From Candidatus Curtissbacteria bacterium RIFCSPLOWO2_01_FULL_37_9 (GTDB lineage Bacteria > Patescibacteriota > Microgenomatia > Curtissbacterales > GWA2-41-24), in assembly GCA_001776425.1 (NCBI GenBank), contig MFBN01000013.1:3721-18063 (forward strand): a stretch of 14,343 nucleotides of DNA. The letters are read 5' to 3'. The position numbers and the translations under genes were made by a program. The notes beneath the pieces are model-generated. The model saw only the letters and a list, made by a program, of their open reading frames with translations, did not search any database and was not told the origin of the DNA. This document shows, piece after piece, positions 1 to 5,843 of this stretch (its first letter is position 1; every line of letters starts with the position of its first letter).

Positions 1-430
1 CAGCCTCGTCCAGAACTGTTCTGACATCAGCAGTATCGTCAAATGCCGACTGGGAAACTTTTGCACTGGCAGAAATTAATTGTCTTTTAATAAAATGGTC
101 CCTGACAATCTGGGCGTATTGGGTAATATGAGCGGCTGTAGGCACTCCTGATGCCAGATCTGCTAAATAAGCAGTACCGCCAATTTCATCAAAAACTCCT
201 CTTTTTTTAAGTTGTGCTGTTAAGGTAATTAAATCTATCGGCTCACGTCTATCATTTAGCTCCAGCATTGCCTCATAAATGTCAGAGTGGCTTTTTTTAT
301 AAAAATGTTGGGGTTTTAAAACCTGAATTATCGATATCAAAGCATCCTTATCAACTAAAATTGCTCCGATTATTGATTTTTCCGCCTCAATATCCTGGGG
401 AGGCAGATGCCCTGACGTCTGTTTAGCCAT
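1..430 (-). CDS. dnaB: Replicative DNA helicase DnaB, N-terminal part (runs off the window)
   Basis: The minus strand is open from an ATG at 430-428 to the window edge, giving 143 codons that begin MAKQTSGHLPPQDIEAEKSI. The reading continues with the DnaB N-domain pattern: GAILVDKDAL, then IDLITLTAQLKKRGVFDEIGG, TAYLADLASGVPTAAHITQYA, and ends near VRTVLDEA. This is the all-helical N-terminal domain that mediates hexamer formation and primase contact; the RecA-like ATPase domain lies beyond base 1. DnaB unwinds DNA at the replication fork. The start codon lies inside the end of the upstream MBL-fold gene (8-base overlap), with a GGAAG Shine-Dalgarno-like stretch just before it, so translation is probably coupled. 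The family call is secure; completeness cannot be judged. Confidence 0.92.
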   Translation of the reverse strand, partial: MAKQTSGHLPPQDIEAEKSIIGAILVDKDALISIIQVLKPQHFYKKSHSDIYEAMLELNDRREPIDLITLTAQLKKRGVFDEIGGTAYLADLASGVPTAAHITQYAQIVRDHFIKRQLISASAKVSQSAFDDTADVRTVLDEA

Positions 431-1085
431 TTGCTTCCAAAACTACTATTTCAACTTCTTCGGGTAATTTCTCTTTGGAAATAGACAATTTCGGCTGCGG
501 TTGGGTTTTTTCCCTTCCCATTGTTGCCAAAAACTGGTTAACATCTGATAAATTGAATTTAAGACCCTCAATTTTATAATGCATTGGTACGATTATTTTA
601 GGCTCGATTTGGGAAATTATATCCGGAGCATCTTTCGCTTCAATGGTATAAACTCCACCAACAGGAATTAGTAAAATGTCACAAACAGAAAGCTGTTCAA
701 CCTGATCCTGTGTTAATTTTTTTTGCCCTAAGTCTCCAAGATGAACAATATTTATCTCGTCTACGGTGATTAAATAAATCGTATTTTTACCTCGCTCGGT
801 TCCGTTTTGATTGTCATGATAACTTGATATTCCAACAACATTAATGCCGGATATTTCATATTCTCCAGATCCATTTATTACAAAAGGATTTGTATTTTCT
901 GCTTCGCTTTTGACGACTTTAAAATTATTATGATCCTGATGATCGTGGGTAATACAGACAATATCAGCCTGCAGTTTTAAACTATTAAGTCCGGTAAATT
1001 CCGACTCGTAAGGATCAATTACGCAGCTTGTTTTTTTACCTTTGATTTTAAAGCATGCCTGACCATGCCACCAGATATCAACCAT
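423..1085 (-). CDS. UlaG-like metallo-beta-lactamase-fold hydrolase
   Basis: This 220-residue protein has the metal-binding signature H47-x-H49-x-D51-H52 (THDHQDH). Further likely metal ligands are at H115/D118 (VHLGDLG) and H169 (PMHYK). The N-terminal WWHGQACFKI strand is typical of the UlaG / UPF0173 branch of the fold. Such proteins are cytosolic Zn- or Mn-dependent hydrolases; the family contains the L-ascorbate-6-phosphate lactonase UlaG, but most members have no known substrate and none can be assigned here. There is no signal peptide. The gene overlaps dnaB downstream by 8 bases and is probably co-transcribed with it. Length is normal for the family. The fold and hydrolase class are clear from sequence; the role is unknown. 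Confidence 0.85.
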   Translation of the reverse strand: MVDIWWHGQACFKIKGKKTSCVIDPYESEFTGLNSLKLQADIVCITHDHQDHNNFKVVKSEAENTNPFVINGSGEYEISGINVVGISSYHDNQNGTERGKNTIYLITVDEINIVHLGDLGQKKLTQDQVEQLSVCDILLIPVGGVYTIEAKDAPDIISQIEPKIIVPMHYKIEGLKFNLSDVNQFLATMGREKTQPQPKLSISKEKLPEEVEIVVLEANG

Positions 1086-1118
1086 AATTTATTCTTTTAT
1101 TTAACAAAGAGCTAAAAG

Positions 1119-1127
1119 ATAATAGCA
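1119..1127 (-). promoter_or_regulatory. Extended -10 element for the MBL-fold gene and dnaB
   Basis: Read on the minus strand, this is TGC-TATTAT, an extended -10 box about 34 bases before the ATG at 1085. No good -35 box is visible, which is acceptable for extended -10 promoters. It lies back to back with the plus-strand promoter at 1163-1171. Confidence 0.4.
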
Positions 1128-1162
1128 TAAAATAAAAGTCTGCTCAATTGCTCAATTTAATC

Positions 1163-1171
1163 TGCTATAAT
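1163..1171 (+). promoter_or_regulatory. Extended -10 promoter for the 322-residue membrane-anchored protein
   Basis: TG-C-TATAAT is a consensus extended -10 box. Its last base is 15 bases before the ATG at 1186, so the transcript would start near 1178 and have a leader of about 8 bases. There is no Shine-Dalgarno sequence. No convincing -35 box is seen. Confidence 0.55.
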
Positions 1172-1185
1172 ACTTTAACTACCAA

Positions 1186-2154
1186 ATGGCAGTTTTTTTC
1201 ACAAAACTTTTCTCCCTTAAAAAATATCTGTTTTTAATTGTAATAATAGCTTTTATTTCGTATGGAATTTACTGGTTATGGCAAAGGCAACCCAGAGTAC
1301 ATAATTACCAGCAGCCGGATGTCTACACAGAAAAATCAAATCAAAACAGCCAGAAACAGCTGTTAGAAATTACACCTGAAAACTTTTCGGTTTTAACTGT
1401 TGAGAATATAAAGTTTCAAGGCAAAACAATTGCAAATTCATACTTGGCATTGACTTCCAATAACAGTCATAAAGTAGTCAAAATAAACGAAAACGGTATT
1501 TTTGAAGCAGATGTTAAACTTACTAGTGGATTAAACCTGATTGAAGCAATCCAGTTTACCAATAATCTCAAGGATGTTCAAAAGAAAACATTAATTTATT
1601 GGCTTTCGGAAAATACCCAAAATTTTGTCCCAAATACTCAAGTTTTCGCAGGCAATATTAAAAACATATTTGATATTCTGATAACTGCTACATTTGAGGA
1701 AGAACAAAAAGAAATCAAAATCGATAAATCAACAATTATTCAACTACCCAAAAACATCCAAATTGAATCTACATCATCTGCACTTGAAGAAATCCGGATT
1801 GGTGATTTTATTACCGCTTTAGGCCAGGTTAAAAGTGCTGATGACAAAAATCAGATTATTGCCTCAGATGTAGAAATTTTTAGGGAAAATAAACCTCAGG
1901 TTACAAAAAAAACCAGGCTATTAAAAACATTGTCGATTGTCCGCCAGAATATTTTTTCTGCAAAAGATGAGCAAAATAACATTATTGAATTTACTATTAA
2001 CAAAAACTCTCAAATACTAGACCAGGGCAAAGAAACAGACAGCGAAAGCATCATCAAAAACAAAAATGCGATAATTATCTATCATACCGGGTCTGACTCT
2101 CTTCGCAGTGAAGCGGGCAAAAATATTATTGACTTAATCTACTTGCTGCCCTAA
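1186..2154 (+). CDS. Membrane-anchored extracytoplasmic protein of unknown function
   Basis: The 322-residue product has a short positive N-terminus (FSLKK), one hydrophobic segment at about residues 14-32 (YLFLIVIIAFISYGIYWLW) and then a long hydrophilic part. This predicts a single-pass protein facing outside. Residues ~60-140 (KFQGKTIANSYLAL..., ending KKTLIYWLSEN) look like a beta-sandwich, Ig-like module. Residues ~150-235 (GNIKNIFDILITATFEE to IGDFITALGQVKSADDKN) resemble the small beta domain of DUF5666-type proteins. Both readings are by eye and weak. There is no catalytic motif, no LPXTG and no lipobox. The start is supported by the promoter at 1163-1171. It is probably transcribed alone, since the following repressor has its own promoter. 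Confidence 0.75.
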   Translation: MAVFFTKLFSLKKYLFLIVIIAFISYGIYWLWQRQPRVHNYQQPDVYTEKSNQNSQKQLLEITPENFSVLTVENIKFQGKTIANSYLALTSNNSHKVVKINENGIFEADVKLTSGLNLIEAIQFTNNLKDVQKKTLIYWLSENTQNFVPNTQVFAGNIKNIFDILITATFEEEQKEIKIDKSTIIQLPKNIQIESTSSALEEIRIGDFITALGQVKSADDKNQIIASDVEIFRENKPQVTKKTRLLKTLSIVRQNIFSAKDEQNNIIEFTINKNSQILDQGKETDSESIIKNKNAIIIYHTGSDSLRSEAGKNIIDLIYLLP

Positions 2155-2164
2155 ACTACAAAAT

Positions 2165-2218
2165 TTGACTTTAGTTAACTAAAGTGATATATTATATTTT
2201 ACTTTAGTTAGATAAAGT
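2165..2218 (+). promoter_or_regulatory. Promoter with two TrpR-like operator sites (autoregulation)
   Basis: The promoter is TTGACT (2165-2170), a 17-base spacer, then TATATT (2188-2193). Site 1, ACTTTAGTTAACTAAAGT at 2168-2185, is a perfect 18-base palindrome covering the -35 box and spacer. Site 2, ACTTTAGTTAGATAAAGT at 2201-2218, matches site 1 at 16 of 18 positions and runs up to the start codon. The sites are 33 bases apart, about three helical turns, so proteins bound to both would lie on the same DNA face. The core TAGTTAACTA is the core of the E. coli trp operator. The downstream gene encodes a TrpR-family protein, so self-repression is the natural reading. Confidence 0.8.
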
Positions 2219-2533
2219 ATGGAATTCTTATCAAACAAAGATACAAAAGCTTTATATAAAGCGCTCTTATCTTTAAAAAATGAGTCGGAATGCAAAAAGT
2301 TCTTGCGTGATTTATTAACCGAGGCAGAAATTAAAGAATTTACCAATCGCTGGAAAGTAGCACAAATGTTAAATAAAAAAATAGATTACAAAGCAATAGA
2401 AAAAGAAACGGGCATGAGCTCAACTACCATTGCCAGAATCAATAAATGGCTTAAAAGTGGCATGGGTGGATATCAACTCATACTTAAAAGATTAGCAGAT
2501 CATCACAATCCCCGCTTACGTATGGCGGTGTGA
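2219..2533 (+). CDS. TrpR / YerC-YecD family transcriptional repressor
   Basis: This 104-residue protein matches the YerC/YecD branch of the TrpR superfamily over its full length. An N-terminal helical part (ALYKALLSLKNESECKKFLRDLLTEAEI) is followed by FTNRWKVAQMLNKKIDY and a helix-turn-helix at about residues 56-86, with GMSSTTIARINKWLKSGMGGY as turn and recognition helix. TrpR family proteins are small all-helical dimeric DNA-binding proteins. The E. coli member needs L-tryptophan as corepressor, whereas the effector of YerC-type members is not established. The ATG follows directly after operator site 2, leaving no room for a Shine-Dalgarno sequence. A strong terminator follows, so the gene is a single-gene unit. 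Other targets are not evident in this window. Confidence 0.9.
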   Translation: MEFLSNKDTKALYKALLSLKNESECKKFLRDLLTEAEIKEFTNRWKVAQMLNKKIDYKAIEKETGMSSTTIARINKWLKSGMGGYQLILKRLADHHNPRLRMAV

Positions 2534-2571
2534 TTTTGTGACTCTTTAAACACAAAAAAATAATTAAAATC

Positions 2572-2594
2572 ACCCGCTAATCGGCGGGTTTTTT
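2572..2594 (+). terminator. Rho-independent terminator after the TrpR-like gene
   Basis: A stem ACCCGC (2572-2577) pairs with GCGGGT (2584-2589) around a 6-base loop, followed directly by six T. An A-rich stretch precedes it. This is the clearest intrinsic terminator in the window. Confidence 0.88.
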
Positions 2595-2605
2595 AGTGGA
2601 GAAAA

Positions 2606-3049
2606 ATGAATAAAGAAAATTATCAAGATTGCAGATTTTTAATACAAGAGAGGGAAAAAACCCCAATTCTTTCAAACAATTTAAGGGGACAAGAGTCGGA
2701 AGCTGCTGTCTATAACGCATTAATCGCATTGCCTTCAGTATCAGGAATCGGATTATGCGCGCAGAGAACACCTTGCTTTGACATGATTATCCGATTAAAT
2801 GGACAAAAATATCAAATTAAAGAAGTTAAAGTTCAAGTTAAATCAAGTAAAAAAGGGGTAAGAAAATACTGGCGTGCTATTCAAAAACGGAATGGAATTA
2901 AACCCCAAGAACGAAATGACTTTTTAAAGAATGCGCGAATCATCTTGCTTCTCGGAACAAAACCAGTAAGTAGTATACAAGGAAATTTTTTAAAACAACT
3001 TACGGATATTAATAACTATTTTCAAAAACCCAAAAAGAGGAATAAATGA
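2606..3049 (+). CDS. Putative PD-(D/E)XK-fold endonuclease
   Basis: The 147-residue protein shows the usual order of a small PD-(D/E)XK nuclease core. It has an acidic helix (GQESEAAVYNAL, E30/E32), D59 in FDMIIRLNGQ, and the strand KVQVKSS with Q77-x-K79 (the QxK variant of the (D/E)xK motif). The spacing and the pattern D-hydrophobic strand-NG turn-strand-QVKSS are like many uncharacterised nucleases, resolvases and homing-type enzymes of this fold. The rest is basic (KKGVRKYWRAIQKRNG; C-terminal KPKKRNK), consistent with DNA or RNA contact. GGAG lies 4 bases before the ATG. The stop overlaps the hisI start by 4 bases (ATGA), so the two are translationally coupled. The substrate is unknown, and catalysis is inferred only from the motif. 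Confidence 0.6.
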   Translation: MNKENYQDCRFLIQEREKTPILSNNLRGQESEAAVYNALIALPSVSGIGLCAQRTPCFDMIIRLNGQKYQIKEVKVQVKSSKKGVRKYWRAIQKRNGIKPQERNDFLKNARIILLLGTKPVSSIQGNFLKQLTDINNYFQKPKKRNK

Positions 3050-3402
3050 CTGAAAGAAGAATTTTATTAAGTTGTGCAGATCTAAATTTTACAAAATTTC
3101 GCCAACTTTCAGAAGATATTATACCTGCAAATATTTTTGATTCCCAAACTGGTCACCATCTTATTCAAGCATTTATGAATAAAGATGCAGTTGATTTAAC
3201 ATTAAAAACAAAAGAAGTTTATTTCTGGTCAAGAAAGGAAAAAAGCTTATGGCGTAAGGGAGAAACTTCTGGAAATAAACTCATTGTTAACCGCATTGAA
3301 GTAGACTGCGATCGTGATTCTATAAATATATACGTTACAGCAACTGGTCCTGCTTGTCACTTGGGCACAATTTCTTGTTTTGATGTTAGCTCTCAAGGCT
3401 AA
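3046..3402 (+). CDS. hisI: Phosphoribosyl-AMP cyclohydrolase (HisI-like), stand-alone
   Basis: The 118-residue protein carries the complete HisI signature. It has AFMNKDAVDLTLKTKEVYFW (usual form AYMNxEAL..T..tgevhyW), SRKEKSLWRKGETSGN, the Mg-binding DCDRD (D87, D89, D91), and the Zn cysteines C88, C104 (GPACHLG) and C111 (SCF). HisI opens the adenine ring of phosphoribosyl-AMP in the third step of histidine biosynthesis. All ligand residues are present, so the enzyme should be active. It is a HisI domain only, with no HisE fused. Oddly, no other histidine biosynthesis gene is in the window; its partner upstream is a nuclease-like gene with an ATGA overlap and an AGAGG Shine-Dalgarno inside it. 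A HisRS-like gene follows 46 bases later. Whether it serves histidine synthesis here cannot be told. Confidence 0.9.
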   Translation: MTERRILLSCADLNFTKFRQLSEDIIPANIFDSQTGHHLIQAFMNKDAVDLTLKTKEVYFWSRKEKSLWRKGETSGNKLIVNRIEVDCDRDSINIYVTATGPACHLGTISCFDVSSQG

Positions 3403-3431
3403 TACAATTACTTTCTCTACAGTAATAAGTT

Positions 3432-3440
3432 TGATATCAT
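3432..3440 (+). promoter_or_regulatory. Extended -10 element directly before the HisRS-like gene
   Basis: TG-A-TATCAT ends 9 bases before the ATG at 3449, so transcription would begin at or within about 2 bases of the start codon (leaderless). No clear -35 box is seen. A short inverted repeat, ATTACT (3407-3412) and AGTAAT (3421-3426), lies just upstream. Confidence 0.4.
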
Positions 3441-3448
3441 AAACTCAT

Positions 3449-4351
3449 ATGCAAAAAGGACCACCGACGCCCAAGGGTTTTCGCGATATTGACCCGAATC
3501 TTGCTAAAAAAAGGCGAAAAGTTATAGAAAAAATTATTACAGTTCTTGAAAACTCTGGTTTTGAACCAATTGAAACTCCAATTATTGAATTTGCAGATAC
3601 GCTCAAGGGCAAATATGGCGAGGAGGAAAAATTAATATACGAATTTATTGATCGAGGCAAACGTCAGCTTGCCTTAAGATATGATCTTACTGTGCCTCTG
3701 GCGAGGTATATCGCCAATCATAATCCAAAGTTACCATTTTCCCGCTGGCAAATAGGCCAGGTTTTCCGGGGGGAAAATCCACAAGCCGGGCGTCTTCGTG
3801 AATTTACGCAATTCGATTTTGATACCATTGGATCAAATGATCTTTTAGATGACGCAAAAATAATCGCCGCTGCCATAAAAGCCGCAAAAACAGTTGGTTT
3901 TAAAAATCCCATTATGAAAATTAATGACCGGAAAAATTTTTCCGGTATTAACAAAGAAATAGTCATTACTTTGGATAAACTGGAAAAAATCGGCGAAGAA
4001 AAAGTGATTGAAGAACTTATTCAAAAAGGTTTTACCAAAGTTAAAGCATTTTCCACGCTGACAAGTATGAGAAATAAAAAACCGACGAATGATCTTTCTC
4101 AAATTTTCAAGCTCTTAGAAACACTAGATGTCGATAAAAAAGATTATGCTTTTGATCCCCTACTGGCCCGAGGCCTTGATTACTATACAGGTGCAATTTT
4201 TGAACTTAAGATATTGACTTATGGAAATCTTTCAATTGGCGCAGGTGGACGTTATAACGATTTAATCGGTATGTTTTGCGGCAAACAAATTCCTGCTGTT
4301 GGTTTTTCTTTCGGTTTAGACAGGTTAATCGATGCTATAGGTGAAAATTAA
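3449..4351 (+). CDS. hisS: Histidyl-tRNA synthetase catalytic core lacking the anticodon-binding domain
   Basis: The class II core is intact: PKGFRDIDP at the start, LRYDLTVPLARYIA, motif 2 FRGENPQAGRLREFTQFDFD, the histidine-specific LARGLDYYTG, and motif 3 with AVGFSFGLDRL. The LRYDLTVP form is the archaeal/eukaryote-like HisRS subgroup rather than the commoner bacterial LRPEGT form. The protein is 300 residues against about 420 for normal HisRS. It ends right after motif 3, so the C-terminal anticodon-binding domain is absent. The next gene overlaps the end by 11 bases, so this is not a frameshifted tail. HisZ, the regulatory paralogue in histidine synthesis, also lacks this domain but usually loses catalytic motifs, which are kept here. 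A compact HisRS is the best call; a HisZ-like role beside hisI is the alternative. Confidence 0.8.
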   Translation: MQKGPPTPKGFRDIDPNLAKKRRKVIEKIITVLENSGFEPIETPIIEFADTLKGKYGEEEKLIYEFIDRGKRQLALRYDLTVPLARYIANHNPKLPFSRWQIGQVFRGENPQAGRLREFTQFDFDTIGSNDLLDDAKIIAAAIKAAKTVGFKNPIMKINDRKNFSGINKEIVITLDKLEKIGEEKVIEELIQKGFTKVKAFSTLTSMRNKKPTNDLSQIFKLLETLDVDKKDYAFDPLLARGLDYYTGAIFELKILTYGNLSIGAGGRYNDLIGMFCGKQIPAVGFSFGLDRLIDAIGEN

Positions 4352-5237
4352 GCCGGCTTTTTTCTTTTTAATTGTTTCTGCTCTGATATGGGGCGCTAAT
4401 GCTCCGATTATGAAATGGGCACTGGAAAATATACCCCTTTTTTCTCTGGCTTTTTTACGATTCGCAATTGCAAGTTTGATTGCTTTACCGTTTGTTTACA
4501 AAAAATTAAAAATTCAAACTAAAGACTGGCCTAAAATGATCCTTGCGTCTTTTCTGGCAGTCAATCCCCATATACCGCTTTTTTTATGGGGACTAAAATT
4601 TACTTTCGCCATAAATGCTGCATTTATAATAGCTACTGTCCCGATTCTGACAATTTTTGCAGCGAATTTATTTCTTAAAGAAAAATTAACTGCTAAATTA
4701 TTTAGTGCAGCAGCAGTCGCCATTGTAGGTCTTACATTTATTATTGGTCCGCCTATTTTCAAACTCGGCCCAAAACATCTGCTGGGAAGTATTTTAATAT
4801 TTAGCGGAACCCTGACATGGATTGGCTATGAAATTCTTTCAAAAAAACTTTTTAAAGTATATAAACCCCAAACAATAACTTACCATACCATCTGGATCGG
4901 AACATTAACACTTTTTCCTTTTTTTCTATATGAGCTTTTTCAAAATCCCGGCTGGATTGGGACAATTGACCATAGAGGCATTATGGGAATTTTTTACGGT
5001 GCGATAATGTCTTCCTCAATCGCTTACTTTATGTGGCAATGGGGGCTTTCAAAACTACCTGTTTCGGAAGCCGGATTTTTCTTGTATTTAGACCCGATTT
5101 CTGCAGTATTTTTTGCAATTGTTTTGCTTGGCGAAAAAATAACTTTCCTCTATATTATCGGTGCAATATTTATTCTTTTTAGTGTCATTTTTGCCGAACA
5201 TCATCGTAAATCTCATCCTTTCCACAATAAGAATTAA
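4341..5237 (+). CDS. EamA / DMT-family membrane transporter
   Basis: This 298-residue protein has about ten hydrophobic segments in two similar halves, as in drug/metabolite transporters. The first half opens with FFFLIVSALIWGANAPIMKW and the second with LLGSILIFSGTLTWIGYEIL. Typical EamA features are the tryptophan-glycine near the start of each half, the NAAFIIATVPILTIFAA segment, and GFFLYLDPISAVFFAIVLLGE near the end. The substrate cannot be inferred. The start is a GTG at 4341 inside the end of hisS (11-base overlap); no later start keeps the first membrane helix, so this start is likely and translation is coupled to hisS. The C-terminus is short, basic and histidine-rich (EHHRKSHPFHNKN). 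Confidence 0.88.
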   Translation: MKIKPAFFFLIVSALIWGANAPIMKWALENIPLFSLAFLRFAIASLIALPFVYKKLKIQTKDWPKMILASFLAVNPHIPLFLWGLKFTFAINAAFIIATVPILTIFAANLFLKEKLTAKLFSAAAVAIVGLTFIIGPPIFKLGPKHLLGSILIFSGTLTWIGYEILSKKLFKVYKPQTITYHTIWIGTLTLFPFFLYELFQNPGWIGTIDHRGIMGIFYGAIMSSSIAYFMWQWGLSKLPVSEAGFFLYLDPISAVFFAIVLLGEKITFLYIIGAIFILFSVIFAEHHRKSHPFHNKN

Positions 5238-5257
5238 TAAGAATGTGAGAATTTTAA

Positions 5258-5286
5258 TTGTAAAAAAAAAGGCATTTTGCTAAAAT
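5258..5286 (+). promoter_or_regulatory. Promoter for rpmE-prfA
   Basis: TTGTAA (5258-5263), a 17-base spacer, then TAAAAT (5281-5286) with an upstream TGC extension. Transcription would start near 5293, giving bL31 a leader of about 120 bases that contains the 5309-5355 repeat. A second consensus-like TATAAT lies at 5382-5387, closer to the gene but without a -35 box, so there may be two start sites. Confidence 0.5.
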
Positions 5287-5308
5287 AATTGCACGTAAAT
5301 CAGTAGTT

Positions 5309-5355
5309 CGCACTTCGACACATTCGATTCACTCAGTGCAAGCAAGCTCAGTGCG
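5309..5355 (+). repeat. GC-richer repeat island in the bL31 leader
   Basis: Within an AT-rich gap, CTCAGTGC occurs twice (5332-5339 and 5347-5354). CGCACT (5309-5314) can pair with AGTGCG (5350-5355). The words TTCGAC, CTCAG and AAGCTCAG resemble the Cys/Leu-codon-like palindromic intergenic repeats seen in many bacteria and again at 13952-14032. It could be a small mobile palindrome or a leader structure. Confidence 0.4.
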
Positions 5356-5412
5356 CTCCTCTGATATATCTAAAAACAATATATAATAATTAACAGAAAA
5401 AGTTTTATAAAT

Positions 5413-5724
5413 ATGAAAGCAAATATTCATCCGCAATTTTTCGAAAGCGCAAAAATTAACTGCGTATGCGGCAACTCATTTACTTTAGGCAGTACTTTAT
5501 CTGAAATGAAAGTAGATGTTTGTAATAAATGTCATCCGTTTTTTACGGGAGAAATGAAATATGTAGACACTTTAGGCAGAGTGGAAAGATTTCAGAAAAA
5601 GCAGGCACAAGCCAAAGCCCTTAAAATTGAAAAAGCTAAAAAAATCCAGGAAAAGAAAAAAACTATACGCCCGGATAGCCTGCGTGAAATGATTGATTTA
5701 GCTAAAAAACAGGCATCTTCATAG
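5413..5724 (+). CDS. rpmE: Ribosomal protein bL31, with a basic C-terminal extension
   Basis: The start MKANIHPQFF and the four cysteines C17-x-C19 and C37-x-x-C40 (CNKCHPF) identify the zinc-binding form of bL31 of the large ribosomal subunit. FFTGEMKYVDTLGRVERFQKK closes the conserved part at about residue 65. The remaining ~38 residues are a lysine-rich, probably helical tail (KALKIEKAKKIQEKKK, then DSLREMIDLAKKQASS) that standard bL31 (about 70 residues) lacks. Such tails usually contact rRNA, but that is inference. prfA follows after 119 bases, the rpmE-prfA order seen in many bacteria. There is no obvious Shine-Dalgarno. Confidence 0.92.
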   Translation: MKANIHPQFFESAKINCVCGNSFTLGSTLSEMKVDVCNKCHPFFTGEMKYVDTLGRVERFQKKQAQAKALKIEKAKKIQEKKKTIRPDSLREMIDLAKKQASS

Positions 5725-5762
5725 CTACATAATTTACAATTTTAAATTTTCAATTTTATTGA

Positions 5763-5824
5763 AATCTTAATGTTTCAAAACATTTTTAAAATTTAATTAT
5801 TAAGATTGATTTAAAATTTATAAT
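5763..5824 (+). promoter_or_regulatory. AT-rich spacer with inverted repeat and -10 box before prfA
   Basis: AATCTTAAT (5763-5771) and ATTAAGATT (5799-5807) form a perfect 9-base inverted repeat; the smaller ATGTTT / AAACAT hairpin lies inside. TATAAT at 5819-5824 would start a transcript about 13 bases before the prfA ATG. No -35 box is clear. The composition is so AT-rich that the repeats may be partly chance. Confidence 0.35.
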
Positions 5825-5843
5825 TAAAAATTAAGAATTAACC

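Noticed and set aside
3386..3402. TTAGC / GCTAA hairpin at the hisI stop as a terminator
   Set aside because: Only a 5-base stem and no T-tract; it is too weak for an intrinsic terminator.
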